DNA of 64,000 bases from Symbiodinium kawagutii (taxonomy: Eukaryota; Sar; Dinophyceae; Suessiales; Symbiodiniaceae). The notes below the pieces were generated by a model. The model was given only the letters and a program-made list of their open reading frames with translations, was not told the DNA's origin and made no database searches. Position 1 is the first letter of the stretch, and the number at the start of each line of letters is the position of its first letter. Below are positions 50,838 to 62,500 of the stretch, one piece after another. The DNA is taken from positions 1-64,000 of the forward strand of contig VSDK01012532.1 of NCBI GenBank assembly GCA_009767595.1. The letters run 5' to 3'. Both the position numbers and the translations under genes were made by a program.

Positions 50838-51651
50838 TAAATCTTTACATACTACTTCCTTATTAGATGGACGCAAGGAGGGGATAGATACATGAAGGAA
50901 TCGCTTCAGAGGCAACCAGTCACTTAAAAGATCCATGGACTCTCGGCACACCAAGATCCCCACCATCGACTCTCGGCACAGCAAGATCCCCAAGTAAAGA
51001 TTCAAGTTTGACAAATTATAAATTGTGTCATTGTCCATGAACAAGACTTCAGTGCATCAGGCCTCCAGTGGAATCACGAGCTCTAGGACGCGCTGCGCGC
51101 GTTTGCAGCGAACGGGCAGGTCTCGAAGGCATGTTGCCAAAACCCTAGAAGCCTGTAGCAAAAAATGCTCGAATATCAGAAATCCATGGGTAAGTACATC
51201 GCCTAGTGAATATTTGCCGCTGGCACCCTAAGATGATCCGCACACCACTAAAAACAAACCTTCACACCTTCACAGCAAAGCGGAATGATGAACAATGTTT
51301 CAAGAGATTATGTTCGCTTCAAATGATTGCACAGCTGTCAGCGTTTCCAGGAAAACGACTGTGGATTTAGAAGCTCTGTTCTCTCGGTTTTGGGCAACGC
51401 TGAACTGCTTCCTGGTTGACAGACACGCTGCCAATGAGCGTGTCACAAACCTCTGAATTTTGAATTAAAGGTTGAAGCATTGCTCGAAGAATCATCCATA
51501 GAAAGTGCGTTGGCTGTCCAAACCCGACGAAACAATGAGGTTTGATTCTTGGAAAATGCACCATGTTGGTCAGTGAAAAAAATCCGTAGGCAATCAAACA
51601 TTCCATCAACGAACGCTTCTATGCCAATGGCTGGGCATCGAAATTCATGTT
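50838..51651. other. 3' flank of the methyltransferase gene; one unassigned open stretch
   Basis: A minus-strand open frame at 51443-51651 (HEFRCPAIGIEAFVDGMFDC...) follows the methyltransferase stop. It may be untranslated sequence or an exon of another gene. A short tandem (CTCGGCACA.CAAGATCCCC, about 50940-50995) is present. Nothing else recognised. Confidence 0.4.
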
Positions 51652-53578
51652 TCACGAACTCCTCTCGCGAAACATTTTCAGCAGCACTGGGAAACCTAGC
51701 GCTGCCTGTTGGGGGACTACTATGTTCCCCAAAAGACGAAATCTGTGAACTTCTTCTTCAGTGCGAGACGTGGTCAGCCAATGCTCCATGGGGCACTTGT
51801 GGAGCGGGTTCCAGCAGGATGGAAGCACCTCTCCCAAAGGACGCAAATCCATGTCCTAGCAACAGCACAGCATCAAAGCCATGATGAAATTCAAAAAGGA
51901 AACGCAACCCTTCCACAGGGTACAGCCCGGCTTCATCGCCAAGAAGAAGCAACGCCTTCGTTCTGCCTCAGGTTTCGACACACAGGATTGGAGATATGTT
52001 GAAATTAGTTCAACCCAGGGACTGGCAAGCCACACTTGCAAAAAAAGTTTTGATGAGAAATTGACAACCCAGGAACTGCCAATCCACAGTTGTCCATGGA
52101 AATTGTGGACCATGCCACAATGAGATCTCTCTTCGAGCATTCCTGGGAGAAAATCATCAGAAAAAAGATTTACATTCAAAAAAGTTATTGGCATGATATC
52201 TGCGAAGAACTCATTACTGGAGAGGTGGTTGCTGATGACATGCCTGAATGATGTAGTGCATTACCTGTCGCATCGTGTCTGCGGAGCCAAGGATTGATTT
52301 CACGTTCTCGAAGTAGAGGTACAACCTCGAGCAGGGTCAGCCGGACAGCCAGTTTTCATCATGACAAACCTCAAGCGTCTAGGTGTTCCTGAGGCCTTCG
52401 CGGGTCATCGCATTCATCGTAAATCCGGAAGCCGTGGGTCAGCAAATTGGATCGGTTATCCAACATGCCCCACTGACCGCCAGCGCAGCATATGCCCTGC
52501 GCACGCGTGGACAGTAATGTCACAGCAGCTTGAAAACTCATCCATGATCAACCGTCTGCATGGAAATTTTTCAAGGGGCGCATCCAACCAGGTTGTCTAT
52601 GTTTGAAAGAGATGCATCCAACAAAGTTGACATTGGAAAATATCCGCCACTCGATCCTCACTCTTGGTTACCGATGAATGTTTCAACAACAATCCAAATC
52701 TCGAACCAGCTTGGCTTCCAAACGCTCGGTACACAAAATAACAAATGGTTCCCTAGAACTGGTACAGAACGAAAACACTGGCCAAAGTCAATTCAGAACA
52801 AGGGCACTCAGATTTGAGCTGCTGGCAACGAAATCAGAAGTTTCCAAGAGGACACAGGGGAAGGTAATGGGTCAAGAAAAAGAGAAAAAGACTTGCAGAG
52901 TTGCGAGAACTCAAACCAACATGATGACAAACATCCCCCTAACAACAGATATCGAACACACTAAAAGCCACTGTCATCCAACGCGAATTGAAACATTATT
53001 ATCTGAATCTGGTCATTCAACGTCATTCACATCCATTCTCGATGACTGGGCACGAGAAAATGGAAGAAGAAAAAATGCCGACAGCACTGACTGGCGCGCC
53101 TGGCATGGGAAGCCTCCGCCCACACCCTTGGCGGAAGCTACTCCTGCCTTTTTCGGGCAGAACTTAGTCACATCGCCGTGGATGGGCGCCTCATGAAGGC
53201 ACCCATTCTTGAACCTGGCAGCCAAAACCTTCTGGCAATGGTCGTCCTTCTCCACCTCAAATGAAGCAAACACGAGAAAAACATCAGAATGAAATAGTCT
53301 GCACAAAGTTTGCTTAGCATCGCACGTACTGCAGAGGAAACATGTACCTTGACTTGGGCGCAAGGACCCGCTACTACGGGAGGATCACCATCGCAAATGA
53401 CGGGCTTGACAACGAAACTCCAAGTCCGTGCGGTGACATGTTCCAGCTGCAATGCGCCACAATGCGCTTGCCTTTTGCCTCCTTGCTGTTTGGATGTCTG
53501 TGCCAAACATGCTCAGCGATGAGATGACAGCGCTGTCACAACCAGCAATCCCACTCAGCACACACGCTGCTTCTTGTT
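51652..53578 (-). CDS. Cytosine-5 DNA methyltransferase, catalytic domain exons
   Basis: Exons 5' to 3': about 53578-53472, 53255-53100, 52496-52396, 52325-52265, 52142-52077, 51966-about 51940 and 51855-51652. Motifs in order: I, VLSGIAGCDSAV; II-III, VEKDDHCQKVLAARF and HEAPIHGDV; IV, GVGGGFPCQ joined across a GC-AG intron to GICCAGGQWGMLDNRSNLL, with the catalytic Cys in PCQ; VI, LYLYFENVKSILG; VIII, ERRRCFFLAMKP; X, RFRLLGNIVVPQQAALGF. It ends MFRERSS, stop. The order is the standard one for enzymes that transfer a methyl group from SAM to carbon 5 of cytosine. The region between VIII and X (target recognition) is short, about 45 residues. Introns have GC or GT donors and AG|G acceptors in phase. 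The first and sixth exon limits are least certain. Confidence 0.85.
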
Positions 53579-56233
53579 CTGCATGTGTTCCTGACCCAAA
53601 TCTTCAATCAAACTTAAACTCTTACACTCACTTGGCATTTCAAAGCTGGAACCATCTGAAATTATCTGTGTGAGAAATTTGTCAAGCTGGGTTTCCAAGC
53701 AGCTTCGTCAGAAGTCATTTCCACCCATGCTTTGCGACACCAAGAATAAGTCCACCTAAAAATGCAACATGTATCAATGCATCCAGCTGAAGAACAAGTC
53801 AGCACGAAAAGCAGGCGTATTATCTGGGGTTGCAGCCATTGCCCTCTCCAGCGAGCGAACATGGGAGTTCCACGGGGTACCCTGTCCAAGCTCACACGCG
53901 CGCAAGATTCTAATTCAAAAGCATGTCAAAAATCACGACCGGAATGCTCACAGTTTGAAATTATTTTACATTAATCAATATTTGATGAAATAGTTTTTAA
54001 TTATCATTGATATCCTCCTGAAATGATGGTGCCTAAATGCTTTTTGAACCCATTGGATCCCAATTCATCCCAACTCTCAACCGGAAAGCCGTTTGAAGAC
54101 TAGACTGACATGAAGCCAACCCGCCACTGGCCTGATCTGGTTCAAACCCACGCAGGTCACTGAAGCGCAAGTGTCACCGGGGGCCGAAATCTTTGTTTCA
54201 GCTGGCTCTGCCATGATGCATGGGAGCAGGAAGAAAACACTTGAACATGTGGCAGGTCATTGATTAACTGAAGTTGCGTTCCAATGGCTTCTGTTGTTGC
54301 AATGATACAATTAATATATCATGTCATTGTAGATATATGTACCTTACAGTCTTTCTTCAGTCTTTCTATTCTGGTAGAAGGCTTGCTGCGATGCGCGGCT
54401 GGGACTGAGATGGCAGGAGCTACTGCTGCTGCTGGTGCTGCTACATCAATTCAAACCTGCGCCCAATTACAAATAATCTGCTCTGGGACCCTGACTTGGA
54501 AAGGCCTAGGTCCAGGCCTCCACAGCCTGAAAACAAGCTTATCATGGAAGCTTTGTTCGCCTCAGCACCCAGATCTGATTTCATTTGGAAAAATGCCACT
54601 CTCTCTCTCGCTCTGAATCAACCAACATGTTTGCGCGCAAACTTTCCATGTTATGAAATTGTATCTCAAAGCAAATGACCTTTGTCATCGCTTCTGGCCA
54701 ATCCTTTTGGAACTTGGGCAGGTCGACCGCGGTTGGGTCTGTCGAAGTCCATCCGGCCGGAAGGCCTGCCAAATTCAGGGCAGCTTTGCAATCATGGCAT
54801 GTATCCAGAACAAAACATGAACTTCACCTTGGAACCATTCTCCGGCTTGGCATGTGAGGAATCGACCAGGTTGAAGATTAGCCTGTCAAGATTTCGAGCG
54901 ATAAACAAACCATCCTTAATCAGATCGTGACACCAATTCTCAACACCCCACCTCGCGCAAAGCCTGACTATACGGCTGAGAGAACAACACTTGGTTGGCC
55001 AAGTCCTGGCGCACAAAATGGAAAAGTAAAAAGCGGAGGAGGGCAAGTCAACTGAGGCCAAGGCATGGATGGATCTGGTGGAAACTTGGCCATCCTTCAC
55101 AGCCACGCTTGTCGAGGAGAAGACCCCTTAGAACACGGTATGAGTGGATGACTACACCAGCAGCACAAAAAATTCTGATATCCTGGATTTCACGCATGAG
55201 ATTGGAATATGTCATGAGCTCATGAACGGACGTTCAAAGCATTTCTCAGACATTGGCTGATGCTGGACCACTTACCGATGACCTTGGTGCCCTTGAACAA
55301 CTTGGCACCATTTGCCTTGCGCTCATCGGTGGCATCGCCAGGCACAACCTCGAAACACGGTTGATCCATGGCAAACATGCTGAATGATATCACCCTGCGG
55401 CCCTGGCCAATTTGATGTTCAACTTTGGGCATGACGGAAGCTTCAGTTTGAAGGCTTCGACAACCGGCACACGAGGAGAGCGACAATGAGCCACAGCAAA
55501 GAAAGGCAACACTTTGTCTTGGAAATCTTTGAGTCTCACAGCATCCTTGAACTTCCCAACCTGGACTTTGGGTTTCAAGGGTTGCTTTTGAACCGGCTTC
55601 GCTGTGCTGGGCTTCTTTGACGGGGCCTGAACCACGCTGAACATGTTTGATTCCATCCAATCGTTTTGAAACCGGCACCTTGGATTGCTTGAAGTCCTTC
55701 TGGCTCGGTTTCTTCAACGGGGCCTGGACCAAACCAAACCCGTTTGATTCATTCCAAAAGCTTGAAGCTGGTACCTTGGACTGCTTCGAATCCTTCTGGC
55801 TCGGCTCCTTCGACGAGGCCTGGACAGAGCTGAACCCGTTTGACTCAATCCAAAAAACTTGCAGCTCGCACCTGGGATTGCTTGGCACCCTTCTGGGTAG
55901 GTGTGTTCAACGGGGCCTGGACCAAGCTGAATCTCAGCAAATCGCTTTCGTTTCAAAAAAAAACAATGGCACCTGGGATTGGAAGTCTGCTTCTGGTTCT
56001 GACCTCATTTGCCCATTCATGGATTTTTTTTGAAACAATGAATGTTTGGGATGTCCGGCTTTCAATTTCTCAGCATTTCGCTCACTCAGGAAACTGACTG
56101 CCCGTGGCATGGCGGCTGCAAACCGTCTGCAGGGTCTGCTTCGACAAAAAAACCAAATGGCTGCATCGACTCGATCCGTCGGAGGTTCCAGTCCAAAGTG
56201 ACACCGGGCTGACAGCAAATCTCTGCAAGACAT
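53579..56233 (-). CDS. N-terminal exons of the DNA methyltransferase gene (probable)
   Basis: From ATG 56233 (MSCRDLLSARCHFGLEPPTD) downward: a first exon to about 55960, the tandem repeat region, a Lys/Val-rich segment (QVGKFKDAVRLKDFQDKVLP), then VISFSMFAMDQPCFEVVPGD with GT donor ATCG|GTAAGT, 54951-54828 (WCHDLIKDGLFIARNLDRLI, in phase 1/0), about 54755-54675 (AGWTSTDPTAVDLPKFQKDW), about 54440-54343 (RSKPSTRIERLKKDCK|GTACAT) and a segment near 53755-53665. All lie on the same strand, just upstream of the catalytic exons. Whether every piece belongs to the methyltransferase is inferred from position. The frame changes inside the repeat region, so either introns lie there or the gene is partly broken. 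Confidence 0.5.
55600..55990 (-). repeat. 96-bp (32-residue) coding tandem repeat
   Basis: About four to five units. Two clean ones read FWIESNGFSSVQASSKEPSQ / KDSKQSKVPASS and FWNESNGFGLVQAPLKKPSQ / KDFKQSKVPVSK. Flanking units are in shifted frames and more diverged (ESNMFSVVQAPSKKPS on one side, DFQSQVPLFFFETKAIC on the other). Confidence 0.8.
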
Positions 56234-56670
56234 AATGACGCAGTAGGTTTGCTCGTAGATATCATATGACCTATGTTGAAATAATATCAGCCAGAATCAA
56301 TTACATATTGACTACCACCCCCCAACTACATGACATCACCAACTAATTAATGATTCCTGAAAAACGCTAAACTCAAAAAATCTCGATGGATAAAATCAAG
56401 TTAACAGCCGTAATCACCATCAACAAACCGGAAAATTATATGTCAAGTAGTAGGTAATTAGTCATCCTTTCCACTCGCTCAGCAAGCCTTTCACTTGAGC
56501 CACTAAGTGCCTAAATAGTTACATAGTTTTTTTCGCACGACAAGCCTGCTTTCACTTGCGCCATACGAGCCATTGAACTTGACCCTTATCAAACCAAACG
56601 GTTTGCACTTGGAACAATGGCTGGCATTGTTGTCATGCACGCACTGACTTCTGCAGGCATGGACATTCAT

Positions 56671-56800
56671 GAAATGTAGCACACAACCTCCTGATGGACA
56701 TGTTCTTGCACGCAGCACAGAAGAGTGACAGAATTGAAATGTAGCACACAACCTCCTGATGGACATGTTCTTGCACGCAACACAGAAGAGTGACAGAGTT
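56671..56800. repeat. 65-bp tandem duplication
   Basis: Two nearly identical 65-bp units starting GAAATGTAGCACACAACCTC at 56671 and 56736, just left of the methyltransferase-like ORF. Confidence 0.9.
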
Positions 56801-56879
56801 GAGAAAGAACATGACATGATGACAGTGCATCATGACAATGTCAACACATGTTGCAGCTGCCGCCACAGGGAAGGGTTTG

Positions 56880-56926
56880 GAACCCCCATTCAGTTTGAAC
56901 CCCCCAATCAAGGGAAAATTTTTTAT
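56880..56926 (-). repeat. Inverted match to the 3' end of the retrotransposon
   Basis: On the minus strand it reads TTTTCCCTTGATTGGGGGGT followed by TCAAACTGAATGGGGGTTC. This matches the end of the LINE at 30258-30297 (last codons, stop and first repeat unit) with about two differences, then similarity ends on both sides. It is either a very short 5'-truncated insertion or a shared terminal motif. Confidence 0.7.
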
Positions 56927-57982
56927 GGTCAATGAACGAAGAGGCTGGACCAGGCGACAACACCAAGAACGTGCTCGCCCTATGATGCCTCGTAAGATTC
57001 AGACCGATCATGTGCAGTGTCATGAACCTTTTCCAACACATTTGAAGGTTGACCAAATCATCATCCCCAGACACATTCCAAGGCCGTGTCAGTTTGTGCT
57101 GCACTTCTTCAGTGGACGCAGACGCCAACACGACCTTCAGCAACACTTGGAATCCATTGCCGAGCAGATGGACATGGAAGTTCGAGTGCTCAGCTTAGAC
57201 GTAGCTGTGGACAAGTCTTTGGGAAATTTGGCGACCGACGAATCATTTGACTTCTGGAATGACAAGTCCAGGAGAGGCTATATCTTAGCCTCCATGGCTG
57301 GACCACCGTGTGAAACATTCACCAAGTCGAGATTTCGTCCTGGAGGCCCACCGCCCCTGCGATCGAGATTGTTTCGATGGGGACTGCCTGGGTTGCTGGG
57401 GAAGTACCACAAGCAGACTGAGTGCGGCAGTTTCCTGTGGCGATTCACCACATCGATGATGGTGTCCCAGCTCAGTGCAGGCAAAGCCGGCATTTTTGAG
57501 CATCCAGCACCGTTTGACACCACGGATGGCCTCTGCAAAGGTGGTATACATACTTGGGAATTTCCAGAGGTTGTGACTTTGAGTTTGTGGCCAACCTTGC
57601 GGTTGATTCTGGTGGACCAAGGTCGGTACGGTCAGGTTTCATTGAAGCCCACTGGTTTTTGGACTCTCAACCTTAGCCATGCACCGTACCTGTTCAGAAG
57701 CCATTTGCTCCCAGCACACCAGTGGTGTCTTTCGGGAGTAGAGATGGGTGGGACAATGAAAGGCGAAGGTTCGCAACCGCGCCATTAAAAGAATACCCCC
57801 CGCAACTCAACAAGGCACTGGCAGCCATTTTGCTGTCTCCCTTGGATTCGGAACCGGTTGCAACACCACCACCACCTGATGGTTTTGGTGACTTCACTGA
57901 GGCTACCAGTCATCTTCAGGTTGCGTTGGAGAGCTGTACAAGTGGTGACATGCAACCAGATTGGTTCCAACCTAGCTGCTAA
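56926..57982 (+). pseudogene. Methyltransferase-like protein with GPPC motif, frame-broken
   Basis: The plus-strand frame reads from about 56926 (MVNERRGWTRRQHQERAR...). Motifs: FVLHFFSGRRRQHDLQQHLE (like C5-methyltransferase motif I), VRVLSLDVAVDKSLGNLATD, ASMAGPPCETFTKSRFRPGG (like motif IV, Pro-Cys kept), PPPLRSRLFRWGLPGL and GKAGIFEHPAPF (in place of motif VI ENV). At about 57705-57725 the meaningful frame changes: the original runs to 57788, while the likely continuation (RRRFATAPLKEYPPQLNKAL) is in another frame ending at 57982. I remember similar proteins, ending in TAPLKEYP, in dinoflagellate repeats. Enzyme activity is unproven, as the fold is inferred from two motifs. It lies divergent to the DNA methyltransferase gene. 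Confidence 0.6.
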
Positions 57983-58225
57983 GCAGCCGAATTTGTGGAA
58001 GGCGCGTTCTTTGAACACTACCCATCATGCGAATGGAAAAAAAAGATCAGAAATCATCCAAAGAACCAACCATGAAGTGGATGCCCCATAGATATCCATA
58101 GATCACCATGAAGTGAGCACCCCAAAGTATGCTGCTTCACTTGTGATTTACATCCAGTGAGACTCCCAGCCTTGGGGCGAAACACAACGGGCGCCAAGAC
58201 CCACGGCTGTTTGATGCCAAGGAGC

Positions 58226-59480
58226 TGATGATCTTGGCCATCTGCATTCCAGTGGACAGTGTCTTGATGGAAGACTTGCCTTGCTGCAACGACGTAGAGG
58301 AGCAGTTGAGGTACGGGAAAGTGGGTTTCTTTTAGCAACAGTTCCCTGCTACAGTGCTCAGCTGGACAACATTGCTGCTGTATAGATAATCTAATTCAGT
58401 GTGTTGTGCAATCAAAACGTGCATATGCAAATATACAACTTACGAAACTATGTATCTGCATGTGCACGTGTTGAGTACCACATGCTAAAATCATATGAGA
58501 TCATAATATGAGTCATATCTATGAATGGAGGTAATTACCCCCACTGATTTGCCTTCCAACATTACATGCACACGGATTTTTTGCGTAGACATTGGGGTAC
58601 ATCCATGCATTTATACACCGCCAGACTGGGAGAGGTCACCCCGTGGCGGCAGTACCCAGCCAGTGCATTGATTTGGGCTTTGAAAATCATAGACGATCCT
58701 GAGATGATCCTGACAACTCGAATCGTACAACTCGTACTTCAATCTAGCTCCAGGCTGAAACAAACTCGCCTCACTCCTTCAAGGCTGGTGAGGATCTCAA
58801 AAGAAATTGATTTTAAAAAGTACAGAAACTACCTGGCCAAAGAAATCAGTTCAACCAATCCAAGATCTGCCGAAGGAGATGATATTTCGTCCTGGTCAAA
58901 CAGCTGATATGTTCAACGGGATTCCAACACCATAGTGTCCTCTTGTCCAGTCAAATGTATCCTGTATACCTGCCGGATGTGTTCTAAGACAGTGATTCAA
59001 CACATTGCACTTAGCCATTTTCCGATACCAAACTGTAAAATGCAATTTTCCAGTACCATGATGTTTAATGCCTAATCCAATTGTAGTGACTAGTCCATGG
59101 CAATGCGTTTCAGGCACATGATTTGGAACCCTTCAAATCAACACGGTGCTCTACTGTATTGCGGCAGTGTGGTGGATCCCATTCCGTTAGCAGAAAGGCC
59201 ATCTCTGACAGCAACGAAGGAACTTGCCGACAGAGTGAAGCAGGTGAAAAGACTTTGGTGCAATCATGGATTATATCCATGGGAAAATGGTAGATTTATA
59301 AGGCTTACAAGGCCATTATCATTCTGCGATCCAAAACTATTTTGCTTTCGGTTCATGACCTATGTGCCATTGTCCCCTCGACGACATTATAGAATCGGCA
59401 CTCAAAATCTGTCTGGATATGATTACACGCTGAGCGTCTGTCTGAGACACCGTCACAAGGAATAAACAGCTATAGGAACG

Positions 59481-59532
<52 letters not shown>

Positions 59533-62500
59533 CCACCCAACTATCAACAAGAAACATCATCAACACCAACCACCAACCAACAGCAACAACAACCACAAGC
59601 AACAACAATGACATCCATCAACCACCTACCAAGCACCAACCACCAGCAGCACCAGCACCAGCACCAACCCAGCAACCATGCTCCGTCGCTGCGGAAAGCT
59701 GCTGGTGCGAACATTCTCCAAGAGCTGCATGACGTTGGCCGGCGAGAAGAAGTGGGTTCCCATGACCTGACCGCGCCAGAAATGGCGAGCTGGGTCAAGC
59801 AGTTGACCAGCCAACCAATGTTCCATGGTGAATAATACGGATAACATGGAACAACAGTAGGGGATATAGCAGCTATACATGGCTATGGGTCAAGCAGTTA
59901 ACCAACCAACTTTTATGGGGGATGATACCCAACAAACTCATAGGCAAAACAAGCCGGCTAATGACAGGGGAACCAGGGGGACTAGGGTTTTGACCCACAG
60001 CCATCTCACTTTGAAGGGTTACCCAGCACTGGATGATCATCCCAACAATAGACCCGGCATGATCCTCATCCATTGACTGCGTCATATTTTCCTTACACCT
60101 GTCATGGACATCTTGCAGCTACGAATGGGTTGACCTGAGCCAAACTAGCAGTTCACAAGTCTGTTTGGAATATCAACTGGTGGAATATCCGTCCTGGTGG
60201 TTCAACAGTGATGGTATACCAACCACCAGATCTCATTCCAAAGAAGTCTTTGAAACCACCCGCTGAGAACATTTTAGTCATGCGTAGCATTTTGTTTGTG
60301 CAATCCTTCAAGTGGCAGTCTGGCAGGAGAGTCTGCATTGAAGGAATGATCTTGCTGGACGAAGGAGGGAATGGATCCGGATGTGTAATTGAGGCTTCAA
60401 CAGAATAAGTGTACTTCCTCATCATTTACAGACCGTCTGATACAAATAGATATAGACACAATCTCAGGTATATACTACTATATACGAATATACATATCTA
60501 TAAATGCATATAGATGCATGTCTGCGCAGGAAAAGCCCGTTGATGACAATGACAGTGCGATTCAAGTCATGGTCACAAGACGGGTATGTGAGCCGTAGAG
60601 GCTGGGAACTCATGACCGCAAACAACGGCTTGATAATGAATCATTGCTTGCAATGGTATAACTGCAGTGTACTTGACAGTATGGTGGCATGAATGACTTA
60701 TGAAAAAAATGGTTGACAATGATCTTAATACAATTTAATACCTGAACAACGATTTCTACTGGTGGACAACAGTTAATCATTGATAAATAGCAGGGCAAAG
60801 CAATCCTCGGTCAGCGACCTGGGGTTCGATTTCACCAACAAACTTGCAGCCCACGGCAAGCTGAGCACTCAATGGAAGCATCCCTCGCAACTCACCCATG
60901 CATGTTCGGGTAATGTGTTCTCAAGAGCCTGGGAGGCCCTGGTTCTGGTCAGCCACTGCGATTCCTCCCATAGAACTTTTGAAACTGCTACTGATTGGTG
61001 GTTTCAACCCCAATGGAAAGCATTAGTCAACCATTGTTGATAATTACTATGTAGATCTACTAGGCAAAACAAAAAATGTGTAAAACCACCAGCCAGGCTA
61101 TTCATGGGGTGAGAGACTGAAACCAACAGCTTCAGCTAAGCTACTCGGCTTGGATCCTTCAAGACTGCAGCGATGTCGTCGATGTTCAAACCACTGGTGT
61201 TGGTGCAAATGAGGCCTGGAGACACTGGTGCTGGGACGGGTTACTTTGGGATGGTGAAGAGTGGCGAATCAATTGTTTACACCGGTCAATAATCCATTTC
61301 TGGTTTCAAAAAAGTGTGGATGATGATCAATCATGGCGGTTCATACTTGTTTGTGATTGCTGATAACGGCTAACGGTTGTGCTACTGCAACGCTTACCCA
61401 GCAGCACCGGAGTGGCCACCGGTGGGCAGCATGTCAACTTGTTGTTCTTGGGGATATGGTTCTTATTGAGCTTCTTGTTGCTGTCATTTCTTACTATGGT
61501 TCCTTGATATTGCTTGAACCACCACTTGACTTGTATTTCACTGATCCATGGTGATGGGCAGGTGCGGACGGCGACGCTGGTCAACCAGGATTGGCTTTGT
61601 GTTGCTGGTGAGTGGGATCCAGATAACTGAAAACTCATACCATGATTGGTCACAGGTACACTACCCTTTCATATGCTAGAAGAATCCCCAGTCAAAGTAC
61701 TTTCTTGAGCACAAGCTGACAACATTGATGGACTGGTGAAACAGGGAAACGGAACATGCATTTTATATTTCTAGACCTTTATATGCAAGTATGTTTACAA
61801 GGAAAAACACAATGTATGTTTTTTTTGTGTATATCTATATATCTATATAATACATGATTCATATATGTATATTGGAACATACGGATACGCGTATGAATAT
61901 GTATCAATTTTATTGTCTAAAGTGAAGCATTTTGGAACTAGAGTTGCCGCGGAGGAAAACAACTTGGGAGATTGAAAAACAGCTCGTGCAACAAACCAAT
62001 TGTATACTTATATCGACTTATGTCTATATATACATATACGCACCATTTTGGAGACGGGTTGAGAGTACCACCATTTATGGCACCTGATGCGGACTTGCAG
62101 TCAAGTCGCAATCTGGCTTGGTGTTGGCCCTTAGTCGAGCCAACATCATGTCTCAGCACCACAACATCTTGGCGCCGATACTTCGAGGATTTGTCAATGC
62201 TCGGATTTGACTACAAAACAATTGCCATGACACAGCATACAAGATTGTGACCAGTAGTTCAGGAACCAACAACCTGAGCACATCGTTTGAATAACTCAAC
62301 GTTTGGTCAAAAGTGACTTCTTCCCAGCACCAAAATTACGAGCACAACTTTGCTCCTATCCACTAGCATCTACCCGACATCCAAAGTCTTCTTTCTCTAG
62401 TTGAACAGCCCAAAGCCTTGGCAGGCACAATCTTGATGGACAAACAAGCTATTTCAGCTGTTTCTTATCGATTGCTCACGCCGCTGATAGGTCATGGGTA

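Larger units (their letters stand above)
22081..58225 (-). other. 36.1-kb intron of the dehydrogenase gene, with nested genes
   Basis: The donor is ATCA|GCTCCT at 58225 and the acceptor is CCAAG|GCAAG at 22081. The codon split across it (A + GC) restores the frame ...MQMAKIIS-KKAVMVGNC..., with the same residue spacing as the family. All other introns of this gene are 0.5-3.3 kb. The intron contains a retrotransposon, at least four multi-exon genes, two DNA-transposon-like copies and a methyltransferase-like ORF. The alternative is that the two halves come from different loci joined at the gap 33549-33804. Confidence 0.7.

Noticed and set aside
58566-59465. Two plus-strand ORFs (113 and 122 codons) between dehydrogenase exons
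   Set aside because: They look somewhat protein-like, but I found no motif or splice context; they may be a decayed element in the intron.
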